From: Hansfordia pulvinata
Taxonomy: Eukaryota > Ascomycota > Sordariomycetes > Xylariales
Length of the DNA stretch: 64,000 bases
Assembly (NCBI GenBank): GCA_006538405.1
Contig: BJKQ01000008.1
Span: 186,001 to 250,000, forward strand
Direction of reading: 5' to 3'
Shown here: positions 37,922 to 49,221 of the stretch, one piece after another
Numbering within the stretch: the stretch's first letter is position 1
Layout of the letters: every line of letters starts with the position of its first letter
The notes under the pieces: generated by a model
Seen by the model: the letters and a program-made list of their open reading frames with translations, nothing else
Databases searched by the model: none
Told to the model about the DNA's origin: nothing
Position numbers and translations under genes: made by a program

Positions 37922-38242
37922 CGGCCGCCACGCGGCAACGGGACGACACGTGCGCGCGTGAGTGGGAGAGGGCGGATAATCCAGGCCCCCGTTTGCATGC
38001 ACGACGACATCTTTGCCTCAATTGTTGGCTTCCTAGGGTTAATTCGCAGGAAACAAAAAAAGGGAAAAAGAACCCGAAGCGCTGTGGAACCCGCGGGGAG
38101 TCAGAAGCTGGCGACGCGACCACCACACCTGTCTCTTGAAGACTTGCTCCTCTGCATCTGTGAGTAAGAGCGAGGTTCGGCGAACCAAAAACGATGGGCC
38201 GACGTTCCATCGTCGTGGCGAAGACAGCCAAAAAGAAATTAG

Positions 38243-38340
38243 TGCCCACTACTGGAGTCGAACCAGTCACTTCCTCATATCGCGTTCAGATGGAAATCTG
38301 AGTCTACTAGTGAGGCGCTCTACCGCTGAGCCAAGCGGGC
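38243..38340 (-). tRNA. tRNA-Thr (AGU anticodon), with intron
   Basis: Reading the minus strand from 38340: acceptor GCCCGCT pairs with AGTGGGC at the other end. D arm GCTC/GAGC follows, then anticodon stem CCTCA/TGAGG, loop CTAGTA plus A, and T arm ACTGG-TTCGACT-CCAGT. Discriminator base is A (38243). Anticodon AGT lies at 38308-38306. A 26-nt intron (38304-38279) sits one base 3' of the anticodon, the standard eukaryotic position. All stems pair with at most one G-T, so it looks functional. Confidence 0.93.
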
Positions 38341-39034
38341 TTGGTATCGTGATGTTGATCGTTTGATTGGCTGGTGATTGGGCCAGTCTCTATTGATGCT
38401 CAGGATACTGTGCACAGCTGGCTGTGTTGAATGGCCAGCCACGAGATGGCTTGTTGGAGCAGGCGACAACTCTTGAGGCTCTGCGGGGTTCTGGGCAGAT
38501 GTGCTGGAAGGGGCGTGAGTGCGGCGCCACGAGTAGGGAGTCCTTGTAAGGGAGGCTTACGAGTAACACTTGGATGACAATCCCTACAGGCTGCAAATCG
38601 TCACAGGAGGAAAGATGAGGATGACCTAAACATGCGTACTCGCACATAGACACGTGTACATACTCACTCGACGCGCGAAATGCGGCTCATCTGTGTTGTG
38701 TAGACATCTCCACGGAAGCCAACCAGTAAAGGCGATTGAGGCAGCTAATGCAGGGGCCGAGACGAAAAGACCTCGCATGAGAAATTGGTGGTGATGTGGG
38801 AGACGGGCCACTCACATGCTGCCAACCTGGCACGAGTCTCTTGATGATGTATCATGAAACAGAACGCCGACGAGTACAGTCGACCGACTGACTGACTGAC
38901 CAATCCAGCAACAAATATACTCTGGGAGGCACCAACGTCTACCAGGGCAGGGGAACAATGCCAAAAGAGAAAGAAGGGAAGAAGAAAAGGTCCAGAGCTC
39001 ACCGGGAAGGGATCTTAGGGGCGAGGCAAAAGAT
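38341..39034. other. Spacer between two tRNA genes
   Basis: About 0.7 kb between tRNA-Thr and tRNA-Phe, both on the minus strand. No gene seen; a short GACT run lies at 38886-38900. Confidence 0.65.
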
Positions 39035-39128
39035 TGCGGCGAGCCGGGATCGAACCAGCGACCTCCAGATGACATTGATGTCTGAAGTTGACTTCAGTCT
39101 GGCGCTCTCCCAACTGAGCTATCTCCGC
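39035..39128 (-). tRNA. tRNA-Phe (GAA anticodon), with intron
   Basis: Reading from 39128: GCGGAGA, TA, GCTC-AGTTGGGA-GAGC, anticodon stem CCAGA/TCTGG with loop CTGAAG plus A, variable loop AGGTC, and T arm GCTGG-TTCGATC-CCGGC, discriminator A (39035). Anticodon GAA is at 39095-39093. A 21-nt intron (39091-39071) begins after position 37. The body matches eukaryotic tRNA-Phe. One oddity is the fifth acceptor pair, which is A opposite G, a mismatch. Confidence 0.94.
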
Positions 39129-40526
39129 TGAAAGATGAATGTAGGTTGCCTATGATCAACTAGATCGCTGAACAATGTTCATGCCGGGGACGGACCTTGT
39201 CGGAGGGGCAGGCCGATGCCGACTTGGGCGCCCCGAGTGGTGAGTGGTATAGTCAGTCAGTCTTGCTACTGGGGGTCCCTGGCTTGCTCAGAAACACAAC
39301 GCCGACCAGGAAAGATTGCTTGAGGCTTGGAACGGGGGTCTTCCTTCCATGGTGGTGATGGGGCTGTTGTTGGGTGATGGTATTCACTGGTCAATGAATT
39401 GGAAGTCCTGCGGCCGCAGTCTGCGAACGGGCGGGGCCTGCACCTTCCGCTCTGTACGGTACAGAGTTCCAATGGTGCTCATGCAGATGCGACCGCCTAC
39501 AGGGATACACCATAGGTAGGTACCTACCTACCTGGGGACTGGGCCTTGGGGGAGGTACGCAATGGTACGGCAGGCAGACTCCCCATTGCCACGGTGCCTT
39601 TTCTTATACGTGAGGTCGGGTGTGGAGGAGGGACGAGTGACCCCGCGCCAACATCCATGGATTGATCAGGTACATTCGTGGGCGAGTCGCGCCGGAGTTG
39701 GCTGCCCCTCATGATGTAATCAGCTTCTTGCCCCATCTTGGCTGCCCGGGTACCTACCTGAAACCATTATCATATCGATGGTAACGACCAACATGAGATG
39801 CCCGTGTTCTTCGAGGCTTCCTAGTATCTTGCGCCGCCAGTGTGCTGTAGAACATCGACTCAATCCCGCCTGATCCAAGACACATGGAACCTGAGTTGAT
39901 TCCAACAGTGGTGGTAATCCTAAGGGTCCACGTACTGCGTAGTACGTACGCTTCCAAGTATGTAGTGACGGACGGACACGACAGCCGAGCCGTGCGTTGC
40001 CAGGAACCAAAAAAAAAAAAAGTCGACCCTCTCGTGACTAACCACATGACCTTGCCTTAGGTCGGCAAGGAGGTAGTTAGCACGTAGCCGCCTTCCCGTC
40101 CGACACGACTCTGTCGCACCTTCCAAGGACGCAACCTGCCGCCGTCGCCCGATCCCGCTAGGTTTGGTCTGGTTCTGGTCTGATCTTTCCGCCCTCGGCT
40201 CGTCATTTCCGTCCCTCTCGACACCATCGTCACCCTCAAACACCCAATTGATTTGCCCCTCGGCGTGGCCACTTTGTTCCCAACGGCGAAACCCACCCCT
40301 GACGCTGCAGCTTTGTCTCTGTCTTTGCCACACACCAGTCTGCTGCATACTCGTACACCCCCGCCGCCTCCGTCTTTCTCAGTACGCATCGTCCGGCCGC
40401 GGGGCACGGCGCGTAACCCACAACCTGACGCAACTGCGCCCGCCCAGTCCACATTCTTGACCGTCGCGCATTTCCACTCGCCATACGCCCCTATCGTCGC
40501 ACATCTATACCCCGGCTCCCGTTGAA
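39129..40526. other. Intergenic spacer with a perfect AGGTAGGT palindrome
   Basis: No gene seen. Contains the palindrome AGGTAGGTACCTACCT at about 39515-39530, an A-run at about 40009-40021, and a C/T-rich leader before 40527. Confidence 0.6.
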
Positions 40527-41119
40527 ATGAGCGGCCCCAAGATGACGTCGACGGGCCGCGGCGGCGCCGGCAACATCGGGGATGCCACCAAATCGCCCAC
40601 CATCAAGCCCGCCGACCTCGAAACCCCGACTCTCAAGTCCCCCATCTACACGACCGGTCGCGGCGGCTCTGGCAACATGGCCAATAATGACTCGGCCGCC
40701 GAAGCCCGCCTGGCCCAAGATGTCGCTCCGTATGTTTCTTTCCGGGCATGGCCATCATTCGTCCGAGTCGATCCACCCTCGAACAGCCGCTGACTGCAAT
40801 CTCCAGAGTTGAGCGAAAGCCCAGCGGCGGCATCACACACGTTGGCCGCGGAGGCGCTGCCAACGTCGCCAAGAAAGACCCAGAGTCGGAAGCCGAGGCC
40901 GAAGCCACTGCCGAAGCCGAGCCGGCGGCCGGCGCCGCCGTCAAGCAGGCCAAGCAAGGCGACGCCGGCCACCATGACGCGATCAAGCAGACCACCGCGG
41001 CCGACAGCTCTGCGACCAACTCCCGCTCCTCTTCCAAGGACGGTGCGCACAACAAAGAACACAAGAAAGGCCCGTTGGGACTGGCCGAGAAGGCGAAGGG
41101 GCTGTTCAAGAAGACCTAG
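40527..41119 (+). CDS. GRGG-repeat protein of the DUF3602/Par32 type
   Basis: Small hydrophilic 171-residue protein; exons 40527-40729 and 40807-41119, one GT-AG intron of 77 bp. Three copies of the family signature are visible: TGRGGAGNIGD (about residue 9), TTGRGGSGNMAN (about 43) and VGRGGAANVAKK (about 78). The second half is Ala/Glu/Lys-rich and ends in a basic stretch (GLAEKAKGLFKKT). Fungal relatives include yeast Par32, a phosphoprotein linked to nitrogen/TORC1-dependent control of ammonium transporters. That role is known for yeast only and is an extrapolation here. It is probably intrinsically disordered and cytoplasmic. Confidence 0.87.
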
Positions 41120-41938
41120 TGCGCCTAGCATGAGGCGTTTTTGTGTTCTCGACATGATGGTGTGCGCCCAGTCCAGTCAAATTCTTGGTGTTGTCGATTT
41201 TGCTCTCAATTTCTTGCGATGTCGGGTCTTCTCGAACTTCGAAAGACATCCCATGGTATTTCGCATTTTCGTTTGAACGGTCATGATGGTGGACGATCCG
41301 TGGGGCAGGGTGGGGGGTTGGCATTGGATCATAGAGCGACGGGATCTATTATACCCTGATAGGCGGATAGACGCCTACCTTTTCTCTACGGGGTGGGAGG
41401 TCGGAGTTTCGAGTAGCAGTTTTCGGGACAGTGGTGCAGTAATACAGCATGCCGACTTATACCTTGCTCTGTCGCCATGTTGTGAGAGTACCTGCTGTTC
41501 TGCCCACAACGCCGAAGCCTGTTTTTTATGCATGCTGTATTGTAAACATCGGCCAATCGATGGACCCTTTGCGATACTAGATGTAACCTGGACGTTGGAT
41601 CCGTGACTGGCCGCAAGGCCCCGAAGTCGGAGCCGGTCTTCGTATCGATCGCCCGCCACCGAAGCCTCCCGGGACGCCGGGCGAGTTAACCTCATCGGGA
41701 TCTGAGTCACGCTGGTCCTCGTCGCGGCCGGGCCCCGTAGGTCTATTTCAACCCCGACACCTATCGCGAGTGGAAGGACAGCACGGAGCGCACCTGCGAG
41801 ACCAGATCCTCACTAAGCCGGACGAAGACGGCCAACGCCTCGCATTCTCCCGCGGCCACCCCAACCCGCCATCCGAACCTCCGTTGGGGAAATCACCCAC
41901 AGAAACCAGGAACCTCTTACCTCTGGAGTATCAGAAAG
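41120..41938. other. Spacer before the GNAT gene
   Basis: About 0.8 kb holding the 3' end of the GRGG gene and the promoter of the GNAT gene. No further gene seen. Confidence 0.65.
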
Positions 41939-43631
41939 ATGCAGCCTTACACGCCAGACCACTCGGCCCCGGCCCCGGCCCCGGCCCCGGCCCCGGCTCC
42001 GAAGATTCAGGTTGCAATCCACGCCGTCCTCACCCCCGACTGCCTCTCCCCCTCTCCCGCCCTCCTAGAAGTAGTACCCCGCCTGCGCCGCGCCCCGCAC
42101 CGCATCGCAGCCCTCCCGCTCCGCCGCCGACTGTGCTTCGCGGCGCGTCGCGGGGGGAACGGCGATGGGACGTCGCCGCACGCGCGCTTGCTCTGGGCGA
42201 CTACGACTACGACGACGACGGCGACCACCGCCACCTCCAACACCACCGCCACCGCCACTGATGGCGACGACAACAACAACAACAACAACGAAGAGGTCGA
42301 GCAGCCCTTCGTCGCGGCGTACCTGGACCCCTCGCGCGCCCCGGAGACGGAGATGTGGATCTACGCCTCGGCGGAGGGCAGGAGGTGGGGGAGCAGTGGC
42401 GGTGGCGGCGTCCGCGACGCCGATGATCCCGGGAAAGACGGGGAGGACGCGGAGGCCGAGGCCGAGCGGTGCGGCGCGCTGGTGCTCGGGGTGCTGAGAG
42501 CCGCGCGCGGCGTGCGGGACGCGTACTACCGCCGTCACTACCGCGCCGCCGTGGGGGCGGGGAGGCCAACGGCGGCGGCAGCGGAGAAGGAGGAGGAGGA
42601 AGAGGACCGGCCCCCGATGCTGATCGGCACGCTGTCCGAGGCGACTCGGGCCGCCCTGGGCGGGCGCGTGCCGTTCGGGCGCGCCAGCGTGCACGACAAG
42701 TGGCTGTTCCGCGTCGGCGGGCTTCCTCCCGCTTCAGCGACGGGACCGGAGCTCGCGGGAGGCGGGGAGGGGATGGAGGGCTCGTACTTCTCGCCGCTGG
42801 AGAGGAGCGAGCTCGCGCTCGTCATCAGCCGGACCTCGATTGCGCGCCGCGAGTGAGTCTATCTTTTCACATTCGTTCACACACACACTCTCTCTCTCTT
42901 CTTTCTGCCCGAGTCGGCCCCTTTGGGAACCTGTCAAGTTCGATCAAGGGTGTCGTATGCTTCGCCGAGATGCTGACGCAGAACCTCGTTTGGGCGGGGA
43001 CCGCAGGAGAACCCTCAAGCTGCTGCCCAGCATGGCGCTCCGGCTCGCGGACGGGACGCCGGTTGCGTGGGCGCTGCTCGGTGCGTAGCTAGCCCCCCCC
43101 CCCCTCACTGTTTGTGCACATGGGCGGCCTCCATGCGTTTCTCGCTTACCCGCACGCTGACGATGGTCGACGACAGGCCTCGATTCGTCGCTTACCAGCC
43201 TGCATTGCGAAGAGGCGTGGCGCGGGCGCGGACTGGCCAAGGCGGTGGCCGCGCGCCTGCTGCGGGAGCGGCTGGCGGACTACGGCGACAAGGACGGCGA
43301 AGGCGACGGGGAGGAGGGCAGCGGCGAGATCTACGGGTTCGCTGACGTAGCTCCCGACAATGCGAGCAGCCAGGGCGTGTGCAAGAGTCTTGGGGGCCGG
43401 ATTGGGTGGCAGGTCTCATGGTACGTTTTATGCTTTAGGTTGCTGTCTTTTTCCCCCCCCCCCCGAGGGTTCCCTCAAGCCTTGTTGGTTTCCCATTGCT
43501 TCCTTTTGCTTCCTTGGAAGTTGGCGACCGCCTTGGATCTGTCCTTTCCTACAAGATTCTAACATCTTCGTGCCTCTCTTGGTCGTTTTAGGTGCACTAT
43601 CCATTTCGGCCAGACCCTTCCCGACGCCTAA
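41939..43631 (+). CDS. GNAT-family (FR47-like) N-acetyltransferase
   Basis: Predicted acetyl-CoA-dependent acetyltransferase of 423 residues; exons 41939-42852, 43007-43080, 43177-43420 and 43592-43631 keep one frame. The N-terminus has an Ala-Pro repeat (41965-41999) and a Thr/Asn/Asp-rich low-complexity stretch. The C-terminal catalytic part reads LLPSMALRLADGTPVAWALL, DSSLTSLHCEEAWRGRGLAK (acetyl-CoA loop R-G-R-G-L-A), then YGFADVAPDNASSQGVCKSL and GWQVSWCTIHFG, the pattern of fungal FR47-like enzymes. The substrate is unknown; related enzymes act on amino acids or small amines. Two introns contain C-runs (43093-43104 and about 43453-43463). Its stop lies 22 bp from the HEM12 stop on the other strand, so the two 3' ends must overlap as transcripts. 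Confidence 0.87.
41965..41999 (+). repeat. CCGGCC-type repeat coding Ala-Pro
   Basis: Five to six copies of a CCCGGC-like hexamer encoding alternating Ala-Pro near the N-terminus of the GNAT protein. Confidence 0.85.
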
Positions 43632-43653
43632 CCACCGTCTCTGCCGTCGCGCC

Positions 43654-45101
43654 TCACCTGGAGGACAGACGCTGGACCTCTTGCAGGTAGAACTTCAGAT
43701 CGTCGGGCTTGACAAACGGAGTCACACCTGCGGCAAGTCAGTGCTCTTAACGCACACCGGACGAAGAAGCTGGGAAGGGAGTTTTGGAACTTACCGTGAC
43801 CCAAGTTAGCAATCCATCCCTTCTTCCCGCCTCCGAAGCCATTGACCATGTGCTCCACCGTTTGCGTAATGTTCTCGTGGCTGCCATACAGGATCCCAGG
43901 GTCCGCATTGCCCTGCAGGACGACTTTGCGGTCGCCGCGGATCTTGGCGGCTTCGGCGGGGTCGATGGCCCAATCGAGGCCGACAACGTCGTAGCCCAGG
44001 TTGCAGGCCGAGTCGAGCATCTGGTTGGCACCTTTCGGGAAGACGATCATGGGGACGCGGTCGAGGCCAAGCTCCTGAAGACGAGTAGGGAGGTGCTTGG
44101 AGATGTAGGCCAGGAAGGGCTCGCTGAAGGCCTTGTAGGTCTCGGGGGAGAGCTCGCCGGCCCAAGAGTCAAAGACCTGGATCATCTGGAGCAGAGGGGG
44201 GTCAGCGATGCCGCTCGCGACGAAAGAGTGTGGCACAGAGGGGCCGTACTTGGGCTCCTGCCTGGACCTGCAAGGCAAGGTATTCGACGCAGACCTCGGA
44301 GATCCTCTGCAGGAGGGCCTTGGTGGCATCTGGGTAGCGGTAGATCCACTTCTTGCTCTCGACAAACAGCTTGGTGCCGCCGCCCTCAACCATGTAGCAG
44401 AAGAGCGTCCAGGGGGCACCGCAGAAGCCGATGAGGGGAACGCGGCCGGCGAGCTTGGTGCGGGTCAGGGTGATGGCCTTGTAGACGTAGTCGAGCTCCT
44501 GGGCGACGTTGACGTCCTTGGCGAGGACGCGCTCGTACTGGCCGTCGTCGGGGGCGCGCAGGGGCTCGGGGAAGTGGGGGCCCTTCTTGTCGACCATCTC
44601 GACCACCATGCCCATGGCCTGGGGCACGACGAGGATGTCGGAGAAGATGATGGAGGCGTCGAGCAGGCCGTCGAAGCGGTCAATGGGCTGCAGGGTGATG
44701 GTGGAGGCAACCTCGGGGTCGCGGCAGCACTCGAAGAAGTCGCGGGAGCCCTTGGCCTCGTGGTACTCGGGCAGGTATCGGCCGGCTGGAGGTCATGGGG
44801 TATCTGGTCAGCCGGGCCTTTCTCGCCGTCCCTCCCGTGAGGACGGTAGTGTCTCTGTCGGAAGGAGGGGCATCTTGGCGCGCGTCGCGTTGCGGAGTAT
44901 CGTGGCGTGTCGCGCGGGGTTAGGTTTGGATTGGACTTGTCTGACCTTGGCGCATGATCCAGATGGGAGCTCTCTCGACATCCTGGCCTGAGGAGAAGGG
45001 GAGAGAAAGGGTCAGCAGAGAGAGCGAGGGCGGGAGAGGGGCAGAGGCCGAGGCAGAGACGACGAACCCCAGGCGGTTCTCAAGATGAGATCATTCTTCA
45101 T
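43654..45101 (-). CDS. HEM12: Uroporphyrinogen decarboxylase (heme biosynthesis)
   Basis: Removes four carboxyl groups from uroporphyrinogen III to give coproporphyrinogen III in the cytosol. Exons 45101-45068, 44987-44946, 44785-44250, 44185-43795 and 43727-43654 give 358 residues in one frame. Signatures are [20 protein letters not shown] (substrate-binding Arg), [17 protein letters not shown] (catalytic Asp in FSD), GHFPEPLR-like [37 protein letters not shown], and the C-terminal [15 protein letters not shown]. The start is doubtful. The ATG at 45101 begins directly at [11 protein letters not shown], whereas the family has about eight residues before that. An upstream ATG at 45120 encodes MAHHFPP, which fits the family, but is out of frame by one base at a G6 run (45102-45107). 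Confidence 0.95.
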
Positions 45102-46962
45102 GGGGGGAAGTGGTGAGCCATGACGGGGGCGGTAGTCGTCGAGGGCGACGAGCTTTGCGGGGTGGCCGAATAATGAGAGCTGAAGGGAGTGAAGCTATCG
45201 CGGCTGGAAGTGTCGTCAGTTCGGGATGCTGTGCAGGTACTCCGGGTCGATCTCTTGCTGGCTCTGCGCCGGCTTCCTCGGTCCCTTTTGCTGGAGCCAG
45301 AGGTGCTGTGGTGGGGCAGGATGACCCGTACAGCTACCCCGCCATCCATCAGCCAGGCACCCAGGGTCTTCCCCCGGCAGCAATGGAAGCCCGTTTTACG
45401 GCCCGGCCTAGCCCCGGCCTCCAGGGCTTACCTGGAGGGCTTACAGGGCTTACAGGGCTTCCAGCGCTGTTTACTCCGGGGCTGCGATGCAAAGCCGGAG
45501 GCCGAGCACATATCCATGACAGATGGATCTACTCATACGCGTTTTTTGCCATCCATACATCAAGGGCAAGCACTCGCACATCACCCAAGACGCGACAGCA
45601 AGATGACAGGCAGTGATGGTTGCAGACGTGATCAGGGCCACATGGATATAACCTTTGCAGTGTCCGGTCCAAAAGCATGCATGCCTTGGGTACCTGGTAG
45701 GTAGGTAGATAGGTGCCCTTTTCGCTATGCCACCGCCGTTGGCTGCCGTCATTGGCACAACCTGTATACTGCCACAAGGGGGTTTCCGGGCTTATCAGTT
45801 ATGGCCAGGGAAAATGCCAAGATGCTCGGAAGAGACTCGTCAAAATCCTAACCGTCTAGGTCCCGTGGTCCCCTGTATGCCTCTATATCGGGCTCGGCAA
45901 TGGCTTGATGTGGAGTACTCGTACTCAAGTAACCGTAGTGCGTCTCTGTCTTCTCTAGAATCAGTCATATTGCTGGGTTTAAAGTATCCAATGAAGACGT
46001 CTGAAAGAATCTAAGGCATACGTATATCACTGATTTCGGTCACTCTACTGGCAAACCCCACCTTAAGTTCGACGAGGAGAATAGTGGTTCGAATGACAGG
46101 ATGTATAAGTTTGGTCGTCTCTTACCACGGGGCAGCGCTGGCAGATGAGAGTGGAGGTTGTGATGCCCCTCACAAGCCCTTTCGTTCTTCGAGGTTTTAT
46201 CTGACCCTACCTCATGTGCACGAAAGGTGACATGCGCTCCTCTTGACAGTCACCCAAGGAGACAAAGGCGTACACCAGATAGTGTCGGATGGATCACGAG
46301 AGTGGACACTTTTGAGTAGAACCCCAGAGATCAGGAAGAGGGTAATGATGACATGGAAGTATTCAAACTGCCATGGTGGAAGTTGTGACGTTTTAAACCA
46401 CAGCAATGATGGGTTCGGGCATCCCATGTGGTCTACAGATGTTGGATACGCTGGGCAACCTTTCACAAGATTGCACAGCTGGCAGGACCACGCTGCAGCT
46501 GTCTCCGCCGCCGGTTGTCCGTTGGCTTCAGATTGGATACGACCCCGGGAGTACCTGAGTACATCGGGGCCGCGAGGCTGGGTGGTAGCCGGTACCAAGG
46601 TACATCCTGTCGTGCCTTAGGTACACCCGACGCATGCTAGCTCGGTCGGGTTGAATTGACGAAAGGCCTCGCTCTGATAGGCTGGCGAGATTTACCGTCA
46701 ATCGCCCAGCTTCCTGGAAGCTCACAACCCGCGTGCCCAGCACCCGTCCGCCAAACCACCATCACCAACATCACTGCCAACACAATCGCGGGCCGACTGC
46801 ATCGCCTGCCGACCGACTGCCTAGCCTCCACAAAACCCTCGCGCCGCGCCCGATACCGCCGCCGCCGCCGCTGCAGCCCCTTGCGACCAATGGCAACTCC
46901 CATATAACAGAATCTGCATGGGAATCCTGGGCCGAACTTGGCCTCCGGCTTGTCCCATGCGC
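45102..46962. other. Spacer between divergent HEM12 and mitochondrial-protein gene
   Basis: 1.9 kb without a supported gene. Contains four imperfect copies of AGGGCTTAC at about 45423-45460, a GAGTACTCGTACTC word at 45913-45926 and a GGTAGGTAGGTAG run at about 45698-45710. Confidence 0.6.
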
Positions 46963-49221
46963 AATGCACTCACTGGCCTCGTCACGATGCTGCCGCGCTG
47001 CTAGCCGCCGTGTCGCCTCCACCTCTCACATAGCTCTGGCAGATCCCGACCCCGTTCTCTCCTCCACCCTCGACCGCTTCTGCCGCCTCTACATCACCTC
47101 GGGTGCTCGCAGTGCCTCTTCCGTCCCAGGCCCTCTCGAGAGCCGCCGCCGCAATGGCCGGAGGCACATGGGCGAGCTGGGCTTGTCTCCCTCCGCCGGC
47201 GCTTCTTTCTGGGACCTCGAGAACACCGTCGATCTGTCCCAATGGCGCTGGTTCCCCCCAGGATGCCCGGCTCCGACCATCCCCACCGCGCCGCCTCTAC
47301 CGCGAATAAGGAAGACTCACACTCTCTCGCCGCCCTTGTCACCTCATGGCTACACAATCCTGCTTCGAGCTCCTATCAAAACGATCCATTTCCTATAGAG
47401 AGCACCCTACAGACCCCCGTCGACGTGTCCATTCCCGAACCACAGCCACTTCCCGCATGGGTCACACCAGCCACGGCAGCTGCCTATGTCGAGCGCGGGC
47501 AGCATTTGCTCCATCTTGACCTGCTGGATGACCCCCAGCTCAAAACCCACTCGAGCTGGTCCACTATGTGCGCCAATCTTACTCAAGATATTGCCAGCGG
47601 CCGCTTCTGCGAAGTCGCGATTTGCGACATATCGCAAGGTCTAAGGGCTGTGCCCTCTCAGCTGCTGGCCTTGTCTGCCCACGCCACCCCTGCCGAACGT
47701 CATCAAAACCGGAAGCTCGTCGATGGGTTGAACACGGTGCTTCTCCAATCCATCCTACATGGCCTGAGTCGCAACACTGCGGCACATGTTCCGGCGTGGA
47801 ACGACTTGCTTCTCGGCCTGTCCGGACTGCGGCGAGTTCCGCAGCCCATTCTCGCCGCCGTCATGCGAGCGCTGCCCCACGAATATGTTCATGGAGTTTC
47901 ATTGGGCATCCTCGCCGTTCTCGACAATTTCTTCCTCCTCATGGGTCGCAGATCCTGTACCGCGGCAGATACCTTCATCACCCGCGAGACTAATGTTTTG
48001 ATGCACAGCTTGCGGATGCTTAGCTCTGAAGCACACAGCGCCATTCTTGATGCCGCAACCCGAAGAGTTCTGGAACTTCGCAAGAAGAAAACACTGCATT
48101 TCGCCCGGATCCGGTGGGCCTGGTTGCGACTGCTCGCCAGAATGCCTCGGGTGACTCCGCAGTATTTGGCCGAGACCTGCTGTCAGCTTGAGGCCGGCAT
48201 CGAGACTCCGCCTCTGTCGCCAGTCGAGATATGCAAGCTATTTTTGGCTACTTGTGATCACGACAGCTTCCCAGCACTGGCAAGGTTTTATCAAAGATTG
48301 GATGCCCACAGCAGGGAGCGATCCAAGAGACGCCGTGCCGAAGAGGCATCCGGTCAAGAATCCGCCTCATTCGGCACAATAGCGTCTGAGTTCTGGCGCT
48401 GCGGGCACTACAAGAAGAGCCAGTCATTGTACGAATTTCTTCGACTCCTGGGCAGAGAACAAGACTGCTACAGCCTGGTTGCCGTGTCGAACCGGCTCGT
48501 CAAGAATGAGATGGCACCACTCGTGCAGCTTGCCCTCGGTCTGGGCAACCCCCACTTCGCCATGGAAATGATGACAGCGTATTCCCGCTACCAGCTCCAT
48601 GGGACCGGCGAGTTCTGGAAATCTGTCTCGGGCGGCGATGCCATCAAAGGGTTTGTGGTGAAGAATCACAAGGACCTCAACATGGACCAACTTCTCCGCG
48701 CCTTGCGTCTTCCAAGCTACTCCCACTTCAAAGACACCATCAAATACGGCAACTCGCTCGTGCGAAGCCGAGCCGCCTCGAAACGACGCCGGAGACAGCC
48801 GCTATCTGTTGGCGACATCGCGAAGATCGAGGCGTTTACAGAGGCTCTGATCATAAGCAAGGCTATATCCAACAGAACAGCCTTGTCGTACATGAACCTG
48901 TGCGTTCGATACCTGGGCTACCACAGTACCCCTGTTCCCCCGAAGGTCTTCCGGGCACTCCTCTTCAACGTGACCAGGGATCTGGCGGACGGCAAGCCCG
49001 GCAGAACACAGCGGCTTCGATGGTTCCTCAAAATATACGCCGACAACGCGGGCGACGAAGCCATGGAAAAGGTCGGCGAGAGGATCGCCCAGTGGAGAGA
49101 AAGGAATTGCCAGCCCCGAGACGTCGGTTTTGGTCTTTCGCAGGACGAGCACGCCTGGGGACGATTGCACCAAGCGCAACAAGCCGAAAGCGGCGCGCCA
49201 GAGAGCGCAGCCACGTTTTAA
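46963..49221 (+). CDS. Probable mitochondrial helical-repeat (PPR-like) protein, frame interrupted near the N-terminus
   Basis: The long open frame 47242-49221 encodes 659 alpha-helical residues with repeated helix-pair character (for example YKKSQSLYEFLRLLGREQDC, LVQLALGLGNPHFAMEMMTA, RALRLPSYSHFKDTIKYGN), like fungal mitochondrial RNA or translation factors of the PPR class. No family is named with confidence. Directly upstream, a different frame starts at 46963 with MHSLASSRCCRAASRRVAST, a typical mitochondrial presequence (Arg/Ser/Ala-rich, no acids), and runs coding-like to the C6 run at 47254-47259, where one more base would join it to the main frame. Either the protein starts at ATG 47242 or the true start is 46963 and one C is missing from the assembly. 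No good intron donor is seen to bridge them. Confidence 0.75.

Larger units (their letters stand above)
35565..38242. other. Intergenic spacer rich in simple repeats
   Basis: No convincing gene. The open frames around 37.06-37.78 kb run through the CA repeat and show no protein-like character. Contains a C-rich tract at 36635-36666, a (CA)n run at 37489-37540 and a (CG)n/(TG)n run at 37893-37921. Confidence 0.6.

Noticed and set aside
38033..38043. TAGGGTTA, resembling a telomere repeat or telomerase-RNA template
   Set aside because: Only eight matching bases, expected once or twice by chance in 64 kb on two strands; no surrounding RNA structure could be supported.
46070..46110. GGTTCGAATGACAGG, resembling a tRNA T arm
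   Set aside because: No matching acceptor, D or anticodon stems in the flanks.
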